A stretch of 64,000 nucleotides of DNA from Calliopsis andreniformis. Its lineage: Eukaryota; Arthropoda; Insecta; Hymenoptera; Andrenidae. The DNA lies in assembly GCF_051401765.1 (NCBI RefSeq), contig NW_027480531.1, forward strand, positions 1,426,001 to 1,490,000, in the 5' to 3' direction. Each line of letters starts with the position of its first letter. The first letter of the stretch is position 1. The notes under the pieces are model-generated. The model had not been told where the DNA came from. It did not search any database and saw nothing but the letters and a program-made list of their open reading frames with translations. Positions 24,630-37,522 of the stretch are shown here, one piece after another. Made by a program: the position numbers and the translations under genes.

Positions 24630-27600
24630 AGTATTGAGGATTGAAGATTGAGGAATGAGGATTGAGGATTGAGGATGGAGGATGAGGGCTGCGGGTTGAG
24701 GATTGAGGGTTGAGGATTGAGGACGAGGACTGACGGTTGAGGATTTAGGTTTGGGGATTGAGGATTGAGGATTGAAGACTGAGGATTGAGGATTGGCGAT
24801 TGAGCATTGAGGATTGAAGATTGAGGACTGGGGATTGAGGATTGAAGATTGAGGATTAAGGATTGAGGATTGGGGATTGAGGATCTAGGCTTGGAGATTG
24901 ATTACTGAGGATTGAAGATTGAGAATTGAGGATTGAGGATTGAGAATTGAGAATTGAGGATGAGGAGCGAGGGTTGAGTATTGATGTTTGAGGTCTGAGG
25001 ATTGAGGAGTGAGGATTGAGAATTTCGGATTGAGGCTTGAGGATTGTAGATTGAGGATTGGGTGTTGAGGATTGAAGAACGAGGATTGAGGATTGAGGGT
25101 TGAGGATTGAGGATTGAAGACTGAGTGTTGAGGGTTGAGTGATGAGAATTGATGTGTGCGGATAGAGATCTGAAGATTGCGGATTGAGTATTCAGTATTG
25201 GAAACTGTGAATTGAGTATATTCTATTGAGGATTGAGGATTGACAACTGATTGTTGAGGACTCAGGGCTGAAGATTGAGGATTCAGGATTGAGGATTCAG
25301 GATTGAGGTTTGAGGACTGAGGATTGAGGATTGGGTATTGGGGATTGAGGATTGAGTATTGAGGGTTGAGGATTGAGGATTGAGGATTGAGGATTGAGGG
25401 TTGAGTGTGGAGGATTGAAGACTGAGTATTGAGGAATGAAGGTTAAGGATTGAGGATTGAGGATTGAGGATTGAAGATTGAGTATTCAGGATTGGAGATT
25501 GACGATTGAGGATTGAGGACCGAGGATTGAGGATTGAGGGTTGAAGATTGAGCATTGAGGATTGAAGATTGAGTATTGAGGATTGAAGATTGCGGATTGA
25601 GGATTGAGGATTGAAGATTGAGTATTGAGGACTGAAGATTGAGGATTGAGGATTGAGGATTGAGGATTGGGGATTGATGATTTGGGATTGGGGATTGAGG
25701 ACTGACGATTGAGGATTGAGTATTGAGGACTGAGAATTGAGGGTTGAGGATTGAAGATTGAGTATTGAGGATTGAGGATTGTTGTATTGAGGACTGAGAA
25801 TTGAGGATTGAGGATTGTAGATTGTGTATTGAGGATTGAAGATTGAGGATTGAGGATTGAGGATTGAAGATTGAGGACTGAGTGTTGAGGGTTGAGAGAT
25901 GAGAATTGATGTTTGTGGATTGAGATTTGATTATTGAATATTGTGGATTGAGTATTGAACCATGAGAATTCAGGATATTCTATTGAGTATTGAGAATTGA
26001 GGATAGACGGTTGAGTATTGAGAATTGATGGTTGAGGGTTGAGTGTTGAATATTGAGGATTGAGGATTGGGGATTGAGGATTGAGGTTTGAGGATTGTGG
26101 ACTGGGGATTGAGGATTGAAGATTGAGGATTAAGGACTGAGGATTGGGGACTGAGGATCTAGGATTGGAAATTGATTATGGAGGATTGAAGATTGAGAAT
26201 TGAGGATTGGGGATTGAGAATTGAGAATTAAGGATGAGGACTGAGGGTTGAGGATTGAGGTTTGAGGAATGAGGATTGAGGATTGAGTATTGAGGATTGA
26301 GGATTGAGGATTGAAGATTCAGTATTGAAGATTGAAGGTTGAGAATTGAGGATTGAGGATTGAACACTGAGCGCTGAGTGTTGAGGGTTGAGTGATGGGA
26401 ATTGATGTCTGTGGATAGAGATTTGAAGATTGCAGATTGAGTATTAAGTATTGAAAACTGTGAATTGAGGATATTCTATTGAGGATTGAGGATTGACAAC
26501 TGATTGTTGAGGACTGAGGGCTGAAGATTGAGGATTCAGGGTTGAGGATTCAGAATTGAGGTTTGAGCACTGAGGATTGAGGGTTGAGGATTCAGGATTG
26601 AAGATTGAGGATTGGGTAGTGAGGATTGAAGAATGAGGATTGAGGATTGAGGATTGATGAGAATTGAGGATTGAGGATTGAAGATTGAGTATTGAGGATT
26701 GAAGATTGACGATTGAGGATTGGGAATTGAGGATTGAGGATTGAGGATTGAGGATTGAAGATTGAGTATTGAGGATTGAATGTTGAGGATTGTGGGTTGA
26801 GGTTGGGGATTGAGGATTGAGTATTGAGGATTGGGGACTGAGTGTTGAGCGTTGAGTGATGAGAATTGATGTTTGTGGATAGAGATTTGAAGATTGCAGA
26901 TTGAGTATTGAGTATTGAAAGCTGTGAATTGATGATATTCTATTAAGGATTGAGGATTGACAACTGATTGTTGAGGACTGAGGGCTGGAGATTGAGGATT
27001 CAGGATTGAGGATTCAGGATTGTGGTTTGAGGACAGAGGATTGAGGATTGAGGATTGAGTATTGAGGATTGAGAATTGAGGATTGAGGATTGAAGATTGA
27101 GGATTCAGGATTGAGTATTGAGGACTGAGGGTTGAAGATTGAGGACAGAGTGTTGAGGGTTGAGTGATGAGGATTGATGTTTGTTGTTGGAGACTTGAAG
27201 ATTGAAGATTGAGGATTGAGTATTGAAAACAGAGTATTCCGGATATTCTATTGAGTATTGAGAATTGAGGATTGAATGTTGAGGATTGTGGGTTGAGGAT
27301 TGGGGATTGAGGATTGAATATTGAGGATTGTGGACTGAGTGTTGAGGGTTGAGTGATGAAAATTGATGTTTGTGGATAGAGATTTGAAGATTGCAGATTG
27401 AGTATTGAGTATTGAAAACTGTGAATTGATAATATTCTATTGAGGATTGAGGACTGACAACTGATTGTTGAGGACTGAGGGCTGAAGATTGAGGATTCAG
27501 GATTGAGGATTCAGGATTGTGGTTTGAGGACAGAGGATTGAGGATTGAGGATTGAGTATTAAGGATTGAGAATTTCGGATTGAGGATTGAAGATTGAGGA

Positions 27601-27682
27601 TTGAGGATTCAGAATTGAGGTTTGAGGACTGAGGATTGAGGATTGAAGATTGAGTATTGAGGATTGAAGATAGAAGATTGAG
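24630..27682. repeat. Block U (contains block C), copy 2
   Basis: It matches 34,484-37,529 at an offset of 9,854, then 9,847 bp (one heptad lost). From 24,917 it also matches 37,523 onwards at 12,606 bp. It carries block C (25,469-27,063) followed by an extra 497 bp (27,064-27,560) that copy 1 of block C lacks. Type II landmarks near 25,210, 26,460, 26,930 and 27,425 and a type III landmark near 25,975 punctuate it. Confidence 0.87.
27064..27560. repeat. 497-bp unit absent at 21,449/21,450
   Basis: The string GTGGTTTGAGGACAGAGG followed by consensus units and GAGTATT ends at 27,063 and again at 27,560. The 497 bp therefore form one unit between direct repeats, and copy 1 of the block has one unit fewer. 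The length is exactly 71 heptads. The unit carries a type I-like GTATTCCGG landmark near 27,233 and a type II landmark near 27,425. Confidence 0.85.
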
Positions 27683-30023
27683 GATTGAGGATTGAGGATT
27701 GAGGTTTGAGGGTTGAGGATGAGGGCTGAGTGTTGAGGGCTGAGTGATGAGAATAGATGTTTGTGGATGGAGACTTTAAGATTGAAGATTGAGGATTGAG
27801 TATTGAAAACTGAGAATTCAGGATATTCTATTGAGTATTGAGAATTGAGGATTGATGGTTGAGTATTGAGGGTTGATGCTTGAGGGTTATGTGTTGAATA
27901 TTGAGGATTGAGGATTTTAGGATTGAGGATTGAGTATTGAAGATTGAGGACTGAGGACTGAGGATTGAGTATTGAGGACTGAGGGTTGAAGTTTGAGGAC
28001 TGAGTGTTGAGGGTTGAGTGATGAGAATTGATGTTTGTGGTTGGAGACATGATGATTGAAGATTGAGGATTGAGTATTGAAAACAGAGAATTCCGGATAT
28101 TCTATTGAGTATTGAGAATTGAGGATTGAATGTTGAGGATTGTGGGTTGAGGATTGCAGATTGAGTATTGAGTATTGAAAACTGTGAATTGATAATATTC
28201 TATTGAGGATTGAGGACTGACAACTGATTGTTGAGGACTGAGGGCTGAAGATTGAGGATTCAGGATTGAGGATTCAGGATTGAGGATTCAGGATTGAGGT
28301 TTGAGGACAGAGGATTCAGGATTGAGGATTGAGGATTGAGGACTGAGGATTGAGGATTGGAGATTGAGGATTGGGTATTGAGGATTGAACTTTGAGGATT
28401 CATGACTGAGTATTGAGTATTGAGGATTGAGGATTGAACGTTGAATATTGATGAATGAAAATCGAGGTTTGAGGATTGAGGGTTGTGGATTGAGGACGAG
28501 GACTGGGGGTTGAGTAATGATGCTTGAGGACTGAGGAATGAGGATTGAGGATTGCGAATTGAGGATTGAGGATTGAAGATTGAGGATTGGGTATTGAGGA
28601 TTGAAGAATGAGGATTGAGGGTTGAGTATTAAGGATTGAGGATTGAAGATTGGGTGTTGAGGATTGAAGATTGAGGATTGAGGATTGAAGATTGAGCATT
28701 GAGGATTGAAAATTGAGGATTGAGGGTTGAGGATTGAGGATTGAGTATTGAGGATAGAAGATTGAGGATTGGGGACTGAGGATTGAAGATTGAGGATTGA
28801 GGATTGAGGATTGAGGATTGAGGATTGAGGATTGAGGATTGAGGATTGAAGATTCAGTATTGAGGATTGACGATTGAGGATTGAGGATTGAGGATTGAAC
28901 ATTGAGGACTGAGTGTTGAGGGTTGAGAATTGATGTTTGTGGATAGAGGTTTGAAGGTTGCAGATTGAGTATTGAGTGTTGAAAACTGTGAATTGAGGAT
29001 ATTCTCTTGAGGATTGAGGATTGACTACTGATTGTTGAGGACTGAGGGCTGAAGATTGAGGACTCAGGATTGAGGATTCAGAATTGAGGTTTGGGGACTG
29101 AGGATTGAGGATTGAGGATTGAGGGTTGTGGATTGAGGACGAGGACTGCGGGTTGAGTATTGATGTTTGAGGTCTGAGGATTGAGGATTGAGGATTGAGA
29201 ATTGAGTATTGAGGATTGAGAATTGAAGATTGAGGATTGGGTATTGAGGATTGAGGAATGAGGATTGAGGATTGAAGATTGCGTATTGAGGATTGAAGAT
29301 TGAGGATTGAGGATTGACGATTGAAGGTTGAGGACTGAGGATTGAGGATTGAGGATTGAGTATTGAGGATAGAAGATTGAGGATTGGGGACAGAGGATTG
29401 AAGATTGAGGATTGAGGATTGAGGATTGAGGATTGAGGATTGAGGATTGAAGATTCAGTATTGAGGATTGACGATTGAGGATTGAGGATTGAGGATTGAA
29501 CATTGAGGACTGAGTGGTGAGGATTGAGAATTGATGTTTGTGGATAGAGGTTTGAAGGTTGCAGATTGAGTATTGAGTGTTGAAAACTGTGAATTGAGGA
29601 TATTCGCTTGAGGATTGAGGATTGACTACTGATTGTTGAGGACTGAGGGCTGAAGATTGAGGACTCAGGATTGAGGATTCAGAATTGAGGTTTGAGGACT
29701 GAGGATTGAGGATTGAAGATTGAGTATTGAGGATTGAAGATTGAGGATTGCGGATTGTCGATTGAGGATTGAGGATGAGGGCTGAGGGTTAAGGATTGAG
29801 GTTTGAGGACTGTGGACTGAGGACTGAGGATTGAGTATTGAGGATTGAGGATTGAGGATTGAATATTGAGGATTGGGTAGTGAGGATTGAAAAATGAGGA
29901 TTGAGGATTGAGTATTGAGGATTGAGAATTGAGGATTGAGGATTGAGGATTGAGGATTGAGGATTGATGATTGAGGATTGAGGATTGAGGATTGAGGATT
30001 GAAGATTGAGCATTGAGGATTGA
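27683..30023. repeat. Block D/E, copy 2
   Basis: It continues block U without a break and matches 21,572-23,947 and 40,289-42,664. Near 29,100 it lacks 35 bp (five heptads, including GATGATT and GAGTATT) that both other copies have. It ends at the shared junction at 30,023, after which block G begins here. Confidence 0.87.
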
Positions 30024-31810
30024 GGATTGAGGATTGGTGATTGAAGATTGAGTATTGAGGATTGAAGATTGAGGATTGAGGATTGTGGATTGAGGATTGA
30101 GTATTGAGGATAGAAGATTGAGGATTGGGGACTGAGGATTGAAGATTGAGGATTGAGGATTGAGGATTGAGGATTGAGGATTGACGATTGAAGGTTCAGT
30201 ATTGAGGATTGAAGATTGAGAATTGAGGATTGAGGATTGAACATTGAGGACTGAGTGTTGAGGGTTGAGTGATGACAATTGAAGTTTGTGGATAGAGGTT
30301 TGAAGATTGCAGATTGAGTATTGAGTGTTGAAATCTGTGAATTGAGGATATTCTATTGAGGATTGAGGATTGAATACTGATTGTTGAGGTCTGAGGTCTG
30401 AAGGTTGAGGATTCAGGACTGAGTATTCAGGATTGATGTTTGAGGACTGAGGATTGAGGATTGAGGATTGAGGCTTGAGGATTGAAGATTGAGGATTGAG
30501 GATTGATGATTGAGGATTGAGTATGAGGGCTGAGGGTTGAGGATTGTGATTTGAGGACTGAGGACCGAGTATTGAGAAATGAGAAGTGAGGATTGAGGAT
30601 TGAGGATTGAAGATTGAGGATTGGGTATTGAGGATTGAAGAATGAGGATTGAGGTATAAGGATTGAGGATTGGGGATTAAAGATTGAGTATTGAGGATTG
30701 AAGATTGAGGATTAGAGGATTGAGGATTGAAGATTGAGGACTGAGTGCTGAGGGTTGAGTGATGAGAATAGATGTTTGTGGATGGAGACTTGAAGATTGA
30801 GGATTGAGTATTCAAAGCTGAGAATTCAGGATATTCTATTGAGTATTGAGAATTGAGCATTGATGGTTGAGTACTGAGGATTGGTGGTTGAGGGTTGTGT
30901 GTTGAATATTGAGGATTGAGGATTTTAGGATTGAGGATTGAGTATTGAAGATTGAGGACTGAGGACTGAGGATTGAGTATTGAGGATTGAGGATTGAAGA
31001 TTGAGGACTGAGTGTTGAGGGTTGAGTGATGAGTATTGATGTTTGTGGATGGAGACTTGAAGTTAGAAGATTGAGCATTGAGTATTGAAAACTGAGAATT
31101 CAGGATATTCTATTGAGTATTGAGTATTGAGGATTGAAGGTTGAAGGTTGTGTGTTGAATGTTGAGGATTGAGGATTTCAGGATTGAGGATTGAGGATTG
31201 AAGATTGAGGACTGAGTGTTGAGGGTTGAGTGATGAGAATAGATGTTTGTGGATGGAGACTTGAAGATTGAAGATTGAGGATTGAGTATTCAAAGCTGAG
31301 AATTCAGGATATTCTATTGAGTATTGAGAATTGAGCATTGATGGTTGTGTACTGAGGATTGGTGGTTGAGGTTGTGTGTTGAATATTGAGGATTGAGGAT
31401 TGGGTATTCAAGATTGAGGACTGAGGACTGAGGATTGAGTATTGAGGATTGAGGATTGAAGATTGAGGACTGAGTGTTGAGGGTTGAGTGATGAGTATTG
31501 GTGTTTGTAGATGGAGACTTGAAGATAGAAGATTGAGGATTGAGTATTGAAAACTGAGAATTCAGGATATTCTATTGAGTATTGAGAATTGAGGATTGAT
31601 GGTTGAGTATTGAGGACTGAAGGTTGAGGGTTGTGTGTTGAATATTGAGGATTGAGGATTGAGGAGTGATGATAGAGGACTGGGGATTGATGATTGACGA
31701 TTGAGGATTGAGGATTGAGTATTGAGGATTGCAGATTAAGGATTGAGGATTGACGATTGAAGAATGAGGATTTAGGATTGATGACTGAGGATTGAGGATT
31801 GAGGATTGAG

Positions 31811-31928
31811 GATGGAGGATGAGGACTGAGGTTTGAGGATTGAGGTTTGAGGACTGAGGATTGAGGATTGTGGATTGAGTATTGAGGATTGAAGATTGAG
31901 GATTGAGGATTGAGAATTGAGGATTGAG
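31811..31928. repeat. 118-bp direct repeat unit, partly lost in the second copy
   Basis: GATGGAGGATGAGG starts at 31,811 and again at 31,929, and likewise at 15,318 and 15,436, so the unit is 118 bp. In the second copy of block G only one start is seen, at 46,696, and the net loss is 111 bp (15 heptads plus one 6-bp unit). This looks like exchange between the two direct repeats. Confidence 0.78.
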
Positions 31929-32155
31929 GATGGAGGATGAGGACTGAGGGTTGAGGATTGAGGTTTGAGGTATGAGGATTGAGGATTGACGTTTGAGGAT
32001 TGAGGATTGAGGATTGACGTTTGAGGATTGAGGATAGAGGATTGAGTATTGAAGATTGAGGATTGATGACTGAGGATTGAAGATTGAGGATTGAGGATTG
32101 AGGATTGAGGATTGCGGATTGAGGATTGAGGTTTGAGGATTGAGGATTGAAGATT

Positions 32156-32358
32156 GAGGACTGAGTGTTGAGGGTTGAGTGATGAGAATTGATGTTTGTG
32201 GATTGAGATTTGAAGATTGAAGATTGGGGATTGAGTTTTGAAAACTGTGAATTGAGGATATTCTATTGAGGATTGAGGACTGACAATTGATTGTTGCGGA
32301 CTGAGAGATGAAGATTGAGGATTCAGGATTGAGGATTCGGAATTGAGGTTTGAGAACT
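32156..32358 (+). repeat. Type II landmark cassette, example (29 heptads)
   Basis: This 203-bp string is a representative type II cassette and keeps the 7-bp register throughout. It opens with GAGGACT and GAGTGTT, runs through GATGTTT, GTGGATT and GAGATTT, has GAAAACT then GTGAATT just before the landmark GAATTGAGGATATTC, and follows with GACAATT, GATTGTT, GCGGACT, CAGGATT and CGGAATT before closing at GAGAACT. The same order recurs with small changes near 381, 2,690, 4,285, 5,205, 11,669, 15,857, 33,450, 46,970, 48,210, 54,200, 57,440 and 59,660. Confidence 0.85.
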
Positions 32359-34500
32359 GAGGATTGAGGATTGTGGATTGAGTATTGAGGATTGAAGATT
32401 GAGTATTGAGGATTGAGAATTGAGGATTGAGGATGGAGGATGAGGACTGAGGGATGAGGATTGAGGTTTGAGGTATGAGGATTGAGGATTGACGAATGAG
32501 GATTGAGGATCGAGGATTGAGTATTGAAGATTGAGGATTGATGACTGAGGATTGAAGATCGAGGATTGAGGATTGGGGATTGAAGATTGAGTATTGAGGA
32601 TTGAAGATTGAGGATTGAGGATTGAGGATTGAAGATTGTGGACTGAGTGTTGAGGGTTGAGTGATGAGAATAGATGTTTGTAGATGGAGACTTGAAGATT
32701 GAAGAATGAGGACTGAGTATTCAAAGCTGAGAATTCAGGATATTCTATTGAGTATTGAGAATTGAGCATTGATGGTTGAGTACTGAGGATTGGTGGTTGA
32801 GGGTTGTGTGTTGAATATTGAGGATTGAGGATTTTAGGATTGAGGATTGAGTATTGAAGATTGGGGACTGAGGACTGAGGATTCAGGATTGTGGATTGAG
32901 TATTGAGGATTGAAGAGTGAGGATTGAGGATTGAGAATTGAGGATTGAGGATGGAGGATGAGGACTGAGGGTTGAGGATTGAGGTTCGAGGTATGAGGAT
33001 TGAGGATTGACGATTGAGGATTGAGGATTGAGGATTGAGTATTGAAGATTGAGGATTGATGACTGAGGCTTGAAGATCGAGGATTGAGGATTGGGGATTG
33101 AAGATTGAGGATTGAGGATTGAAGACTGAAGATTGAGTTTTGAGGATTGAGGATTGAGGATTGAGGACTGAGGATTGAGGATTGAGGATTGAGAATTGTG
33201 GATTGATGATTGAAGATTGGGTATTGAGGATTGAAGATTGAGAATTGAGGATTGAGGATTGAGGATTGACGATTGAGGATTGAGGATTGAGGATTGATGA
33301 TCGAGGATTGGGAATTGAGGATTGACGATTGAGGGTTGAGGATTGAGCATTGAAGACTGAGGACTGAGTGTTGAGGGTTGAGTGATGTGAATTGATGTTT
33401 GTGGATTGAGATTTGAAGGTTGAAGATTGGGGATTGAGTATTGAAAACCGTGAATTGAGGATATTCTATTGAGGATTGAGGAATGACAATTGATTGTTGC
33501 GAACTGAGGGATGAAGATTGAGGATTCAGGATAGAGGATTCGGAATTGAGGTTTGAGGACTGAAGATTGAGGATTGTGGATTGAGTATTGAGGACTGAAG
33601 ATTGAGGATTGAGGATTGAGAATTCAGGATTGAGGATGCAGCATGAGGACTGAGGGTTGAGGATTGAGGTTTGAGGTATGAGGATTGAGGATTGACGATT
33701 GAGGATTGAGGATTGAGGATTGAGTATTGAAGATTGAGGATTGATGACTGAGGATTGAAGATCGAGGGTTGAGGATTGGGGATTGAAGATTGAGTATTGA
33801 GGATTGAAGATTGAGGATTGAGGATTGAGGATTGAAGATTGAGGACTGAGGATTGAAGACTGAAGATTGAGTATTGAGGTTTGAGGATTGAGGATTGAGG
33901 ATTGAGGATTGAGGATTGAGGATTGAGGATTGAGGATTGATGATAGAGGATTGGGGATTGATGATTGACGATTGAGGATTGAGGCTTGAGTATTGAGGAT
34001 TGCAGATTGAGGATTGGGGATTGAGGATCGGAGAATGAGGATTGAGGGTTGGGGATTGAGGATTGATGACTGAGGATTGAGGATTGAGGATTGAGGATTG
34101 AGGATTGAGGATTGAGGATTGAAGATAGAGTATTGAGGATTGTAGATTGAGGATTGAGGATTGAGGGTTGAAGATTGAGGACTGAGTGTTGAGGGTTAAG
34201 TGATGTGAATTGATGTTTGTGGATGGAGACTCGAGGATTGAAGATTGAGTATTGATGATTCAAGATTGAGGACTGAGGATTGAGGGTTGAGGATTGAGGA
34301 CGAGGACTGACGGTTGAGGATTGAGGTTTGAGTATTGAGGATTGAGGATTGAGGACTGAGGATTGAGGATTGAGGACTGAGGATTGAGAATTGAGGATGA
34401 GGATTGAAGATTGAGTATTGAGGATTGAAGATTGAGTATTGAGGATTGAGGATTGAGGATTGAGTATTGAGGATTGCAGATTGAGGATTGAGGATTGAAG

Positions 34501-37500
34501 ATTGAGGAATGAGGATTGAGGATTGAGGATGGAGGATGAGGGCTGCGGGTTGAGGATTGAGGGTTGAGGATTGAGGACGAGGACTGACGGTTGAGGATTT
34601 AGGTTTGGGGATTGAGGATTGAGGATTGAAGACTGAGGATTGAGGATTGACGATTGAGCATTGAGGATTGAAGATTGAGGACTGGGGATTGAGGATTGAA
34701 GATTGAGGATTAAGGATTGAGGATTGGGGATTGAGGATCTAGGCTTGGAGATTGATTACTGAGGATTGAAGATTGAGAATTGAGGATTGAGGATTGAGAA
34801 TTGAGAATTGAGGATGAGGAGCGAGGGTTGAGTATTGATGTTTGAGGTCTGAGGATTGAGGAGTGAGGATTGAGAATTTCGGATTGAGGCTTGAGGATTG
34901 TAGATTGAGGATTGGGTGTTGAGGATTGAAGAATGAGGATTGGGGATTGAGGGTTGAGGATTGAGGATTGAAGACTGAGTGTTGAGGGTTGAGTGATGAG
35001 AATTGATGTTTGCGGATAGAGATCTGAAGATTGCGGATTGAGTATTCAGTATTGGAAACTGTGAATTGAGTATATTCTATTGAGGATTGAGGATTGACAA
35101 CTGATTGTTGAGGACTCAGGGCTGAAGATTGAGGATTCAGGATTGAGGATTCAGGATTGAGGTTTGAGGACTGAGGATTGAGGATTGGGTATTGGGGATT
35201 GAGGATTGAGGATTGAGGGTTGAGGATTGAGGATTGAGGATTGAGGATTGAGGGTTGAGGGTGGAGGATTGAAGACTGAGTATTGAGGAATGAAGGTTAA
35301 GGATTGAGGATTGAGGATTGAAGATTGAGTATTCAGGATTGGAGATTGACGATTGAGGATTGAGGACCGAGGATTGAGGATTGAGGGTTGAAGATTGAGC
35401 ATTGAGGATTGAAGATTGAGTATTGAGGATTGAAGATTGCGGATTGAGGATTGAGGATTGAAGATTGAGTATTGAGGACTGAAGATTGAGGATTGAGGAT
35501 TGAGGATTGAGGATTGGGGATTGATGATTTGGGATTGGGGATTGAGGACTGACGATTGAGGATTAAGTATTGAGGACTGAGAATTGAGGGTTGAGGATTG
35601 AAGATTGAGTATTGAGGATTGAGGATTGTTGTATTGAGGACTGAGAATTGAGGATTGAGGATTGTAGATTGTGTATTGAGGATTGAAGATTGAGGATTGA
35701 GGATTGAGGATTGAAGATTGAGGACTGAGTGTTGAGGGTTGAGTGATGAGAATTGATGTTTGTGGATTGAGATTTGATTATTGAATATTGTGGATTGAGT
35801 ATTGAACCATGAGAATTCAGGATATTCTATTGAGTATTGAGAATTGAGGATAGACGGTTGAGTATTGAGAATTGATGGTTGAGGGTTGAGTGTTGAATAT
35901 TGAGGATTGAGGATTGGGGATTGAGGATTGAGGTTTGAGGATTGTGGACTGGGGATTGAGGATTGAAGATTGAGGATTAAGGACTGAGGATTGGGGACTG
36001 AGGATCTAGGATTGGAAATTGATTATGGAGGATTGAAGATTGAGAATTGAGGATTGGGGATTGAGAATTGAGAATTAAGGATGAGGACTGAGGGTTGAGG
36101 ATTGAGGTTTGAGGAATGAGGATTGAGGATTGAGTATTGAGGATTGAGGATTGAGGATTGAAGATTCAGTATTGAAGATTGAAGGTTGAGAATTGAGGAT
36201 TGAGGATTGAACACTGAGCGCTGAGTGTTGAGGGTTGAGTGATGGGAATTGATGTCTGTGGATAGAGATTTGAAGATTGCAGATTGAGTATTAAGTATTG
36301 AAAACTGTGAATTGAGGATATTCTATTGAGGATTGAGGATTGACAACTGATTGTTGAGGACTGAGGGCTGAAGATTGAGGATTCAGGGTTGAGGATTCAG
36401 AATTGAGGTTTGAGCACTGAGGATTGAGGATTGAGGATTCAGGATTGAAGATTGAGGATTGGGTAGTGAGGATTGAAGAATGAGGATTGAGGATTGAGGA
36501 TTGATGAGGATTGAGGATTGAGGATTGAAGATTGAGTATTGAGGATTGAAGATTGACGATTGAGGATTGGGAATTGAGGATTGAGGATTGAGGATTGAGG
36601 ATTGAAGATTGAGTATTGAGGATTGAATGTTGAGGATTGTGGGTTGAGGTTGGGGATTGAGGATTGAGTATTGAGGATTGGGGACTGAGTGTTGAGCGTT
36701 GAGTGATGAGAATTGATGTTTATGGATAGAGATTTGAAGATTGCAGATTGAGTATTGAGTATTGAAAGCTGTGAATTGATGATATTCTATTAAGGATTGA
36801 GGATTGACAACTGATTGTTGAGGACTGAGGGCTGGAGATTGAGGATTCAGGATTGAGGATTCAGGATTGTGGTTTGAGGACAGAGGATTGAGGATTGAGG
36901 ATTGAGTATTGAGGATTGAGAATTGAGGATTGAGGATTGAAGATTGAGGATTCAGGATTGAGTATTGAGGACTGAGGGTTGAAGATTGAGGACTGAGTGT
37001 TGAGGGTTGAGTGATGAGGATTGATGTTTGTTGTTGGAGACTTGAAGATTGAAGATTGAGGATTGAGTATTGAAAACAGAGAATTCCGGATATTCTATTG
37101 AGTATTGAGAATTGAGGATTGAATGTTGAGGATTGTGGGTTGAGGATTGGGGATTGAGGATTGAATATTGAGGATTGTGGACTGAGTGTTGAGGATTGAG
37201 TGATGAAAATTGATGTTTGTGGATAGAGATTTGAAGATTGCAGATTGAGTATTGAGTATTGAAAACTGTGAATTGATAATATTCTATTGAGGATTGAGGA
37301 CTGACAACTGATTGTTGAGGACTGAGGGCTGAAGATTGAGGATTCAGGATTGAGGATTCAGGATTGTGGTTTGAGGACAGAGGATTGAGGATTGAGGATT
37401 GAGTATTAAGGATTGAGAATTTCGGATTGAGGATTGAAGATTGAGGATTGAGGATTCAGAATTGAGGTTTGAGGACTGAGGATTGAGGATTGAAGATTGA

Positions 37501-37522
37501 GTATTGAGGATTGAAGATAGAA
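34501..37522. repeat. Block U, copy 3 (first member of a 2.75-kb tandem duplication)
   Basis: From 34,484 it matches 24,630 onwards. At 37,529, within the first 130 bp of block D, the sequence jumps back to the equivalent of 34,778: GATTGAGAATTGAGG lies at 34,771 and 37,523, and GCGAGGG at 34,821 and 37,573, both 2,752 bp apart. A full extra unit of about 2,752 bp has thus been inserted in tandem. Confidence 0.88.

Larger units (their letters stand above)
30024..34500. repeat. Block G, copy 1
   Basis: It matches about 44,902-49,267 at an offset of 14,878 bp up to about 31,810 and 14,767 bp afterwards, because 111 bp near 31,811 are missing from the second copy. Its first 2.1 kb are also the right part of block A (13,042-15,635). 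The right limit is sharp: after GATTGAAG at 34,500 and 49,267 the two copies part. Type I cassettes dominate to 31,600 and type II cassettes follow near 32,250 and 33,450. Confidence 0.88.
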
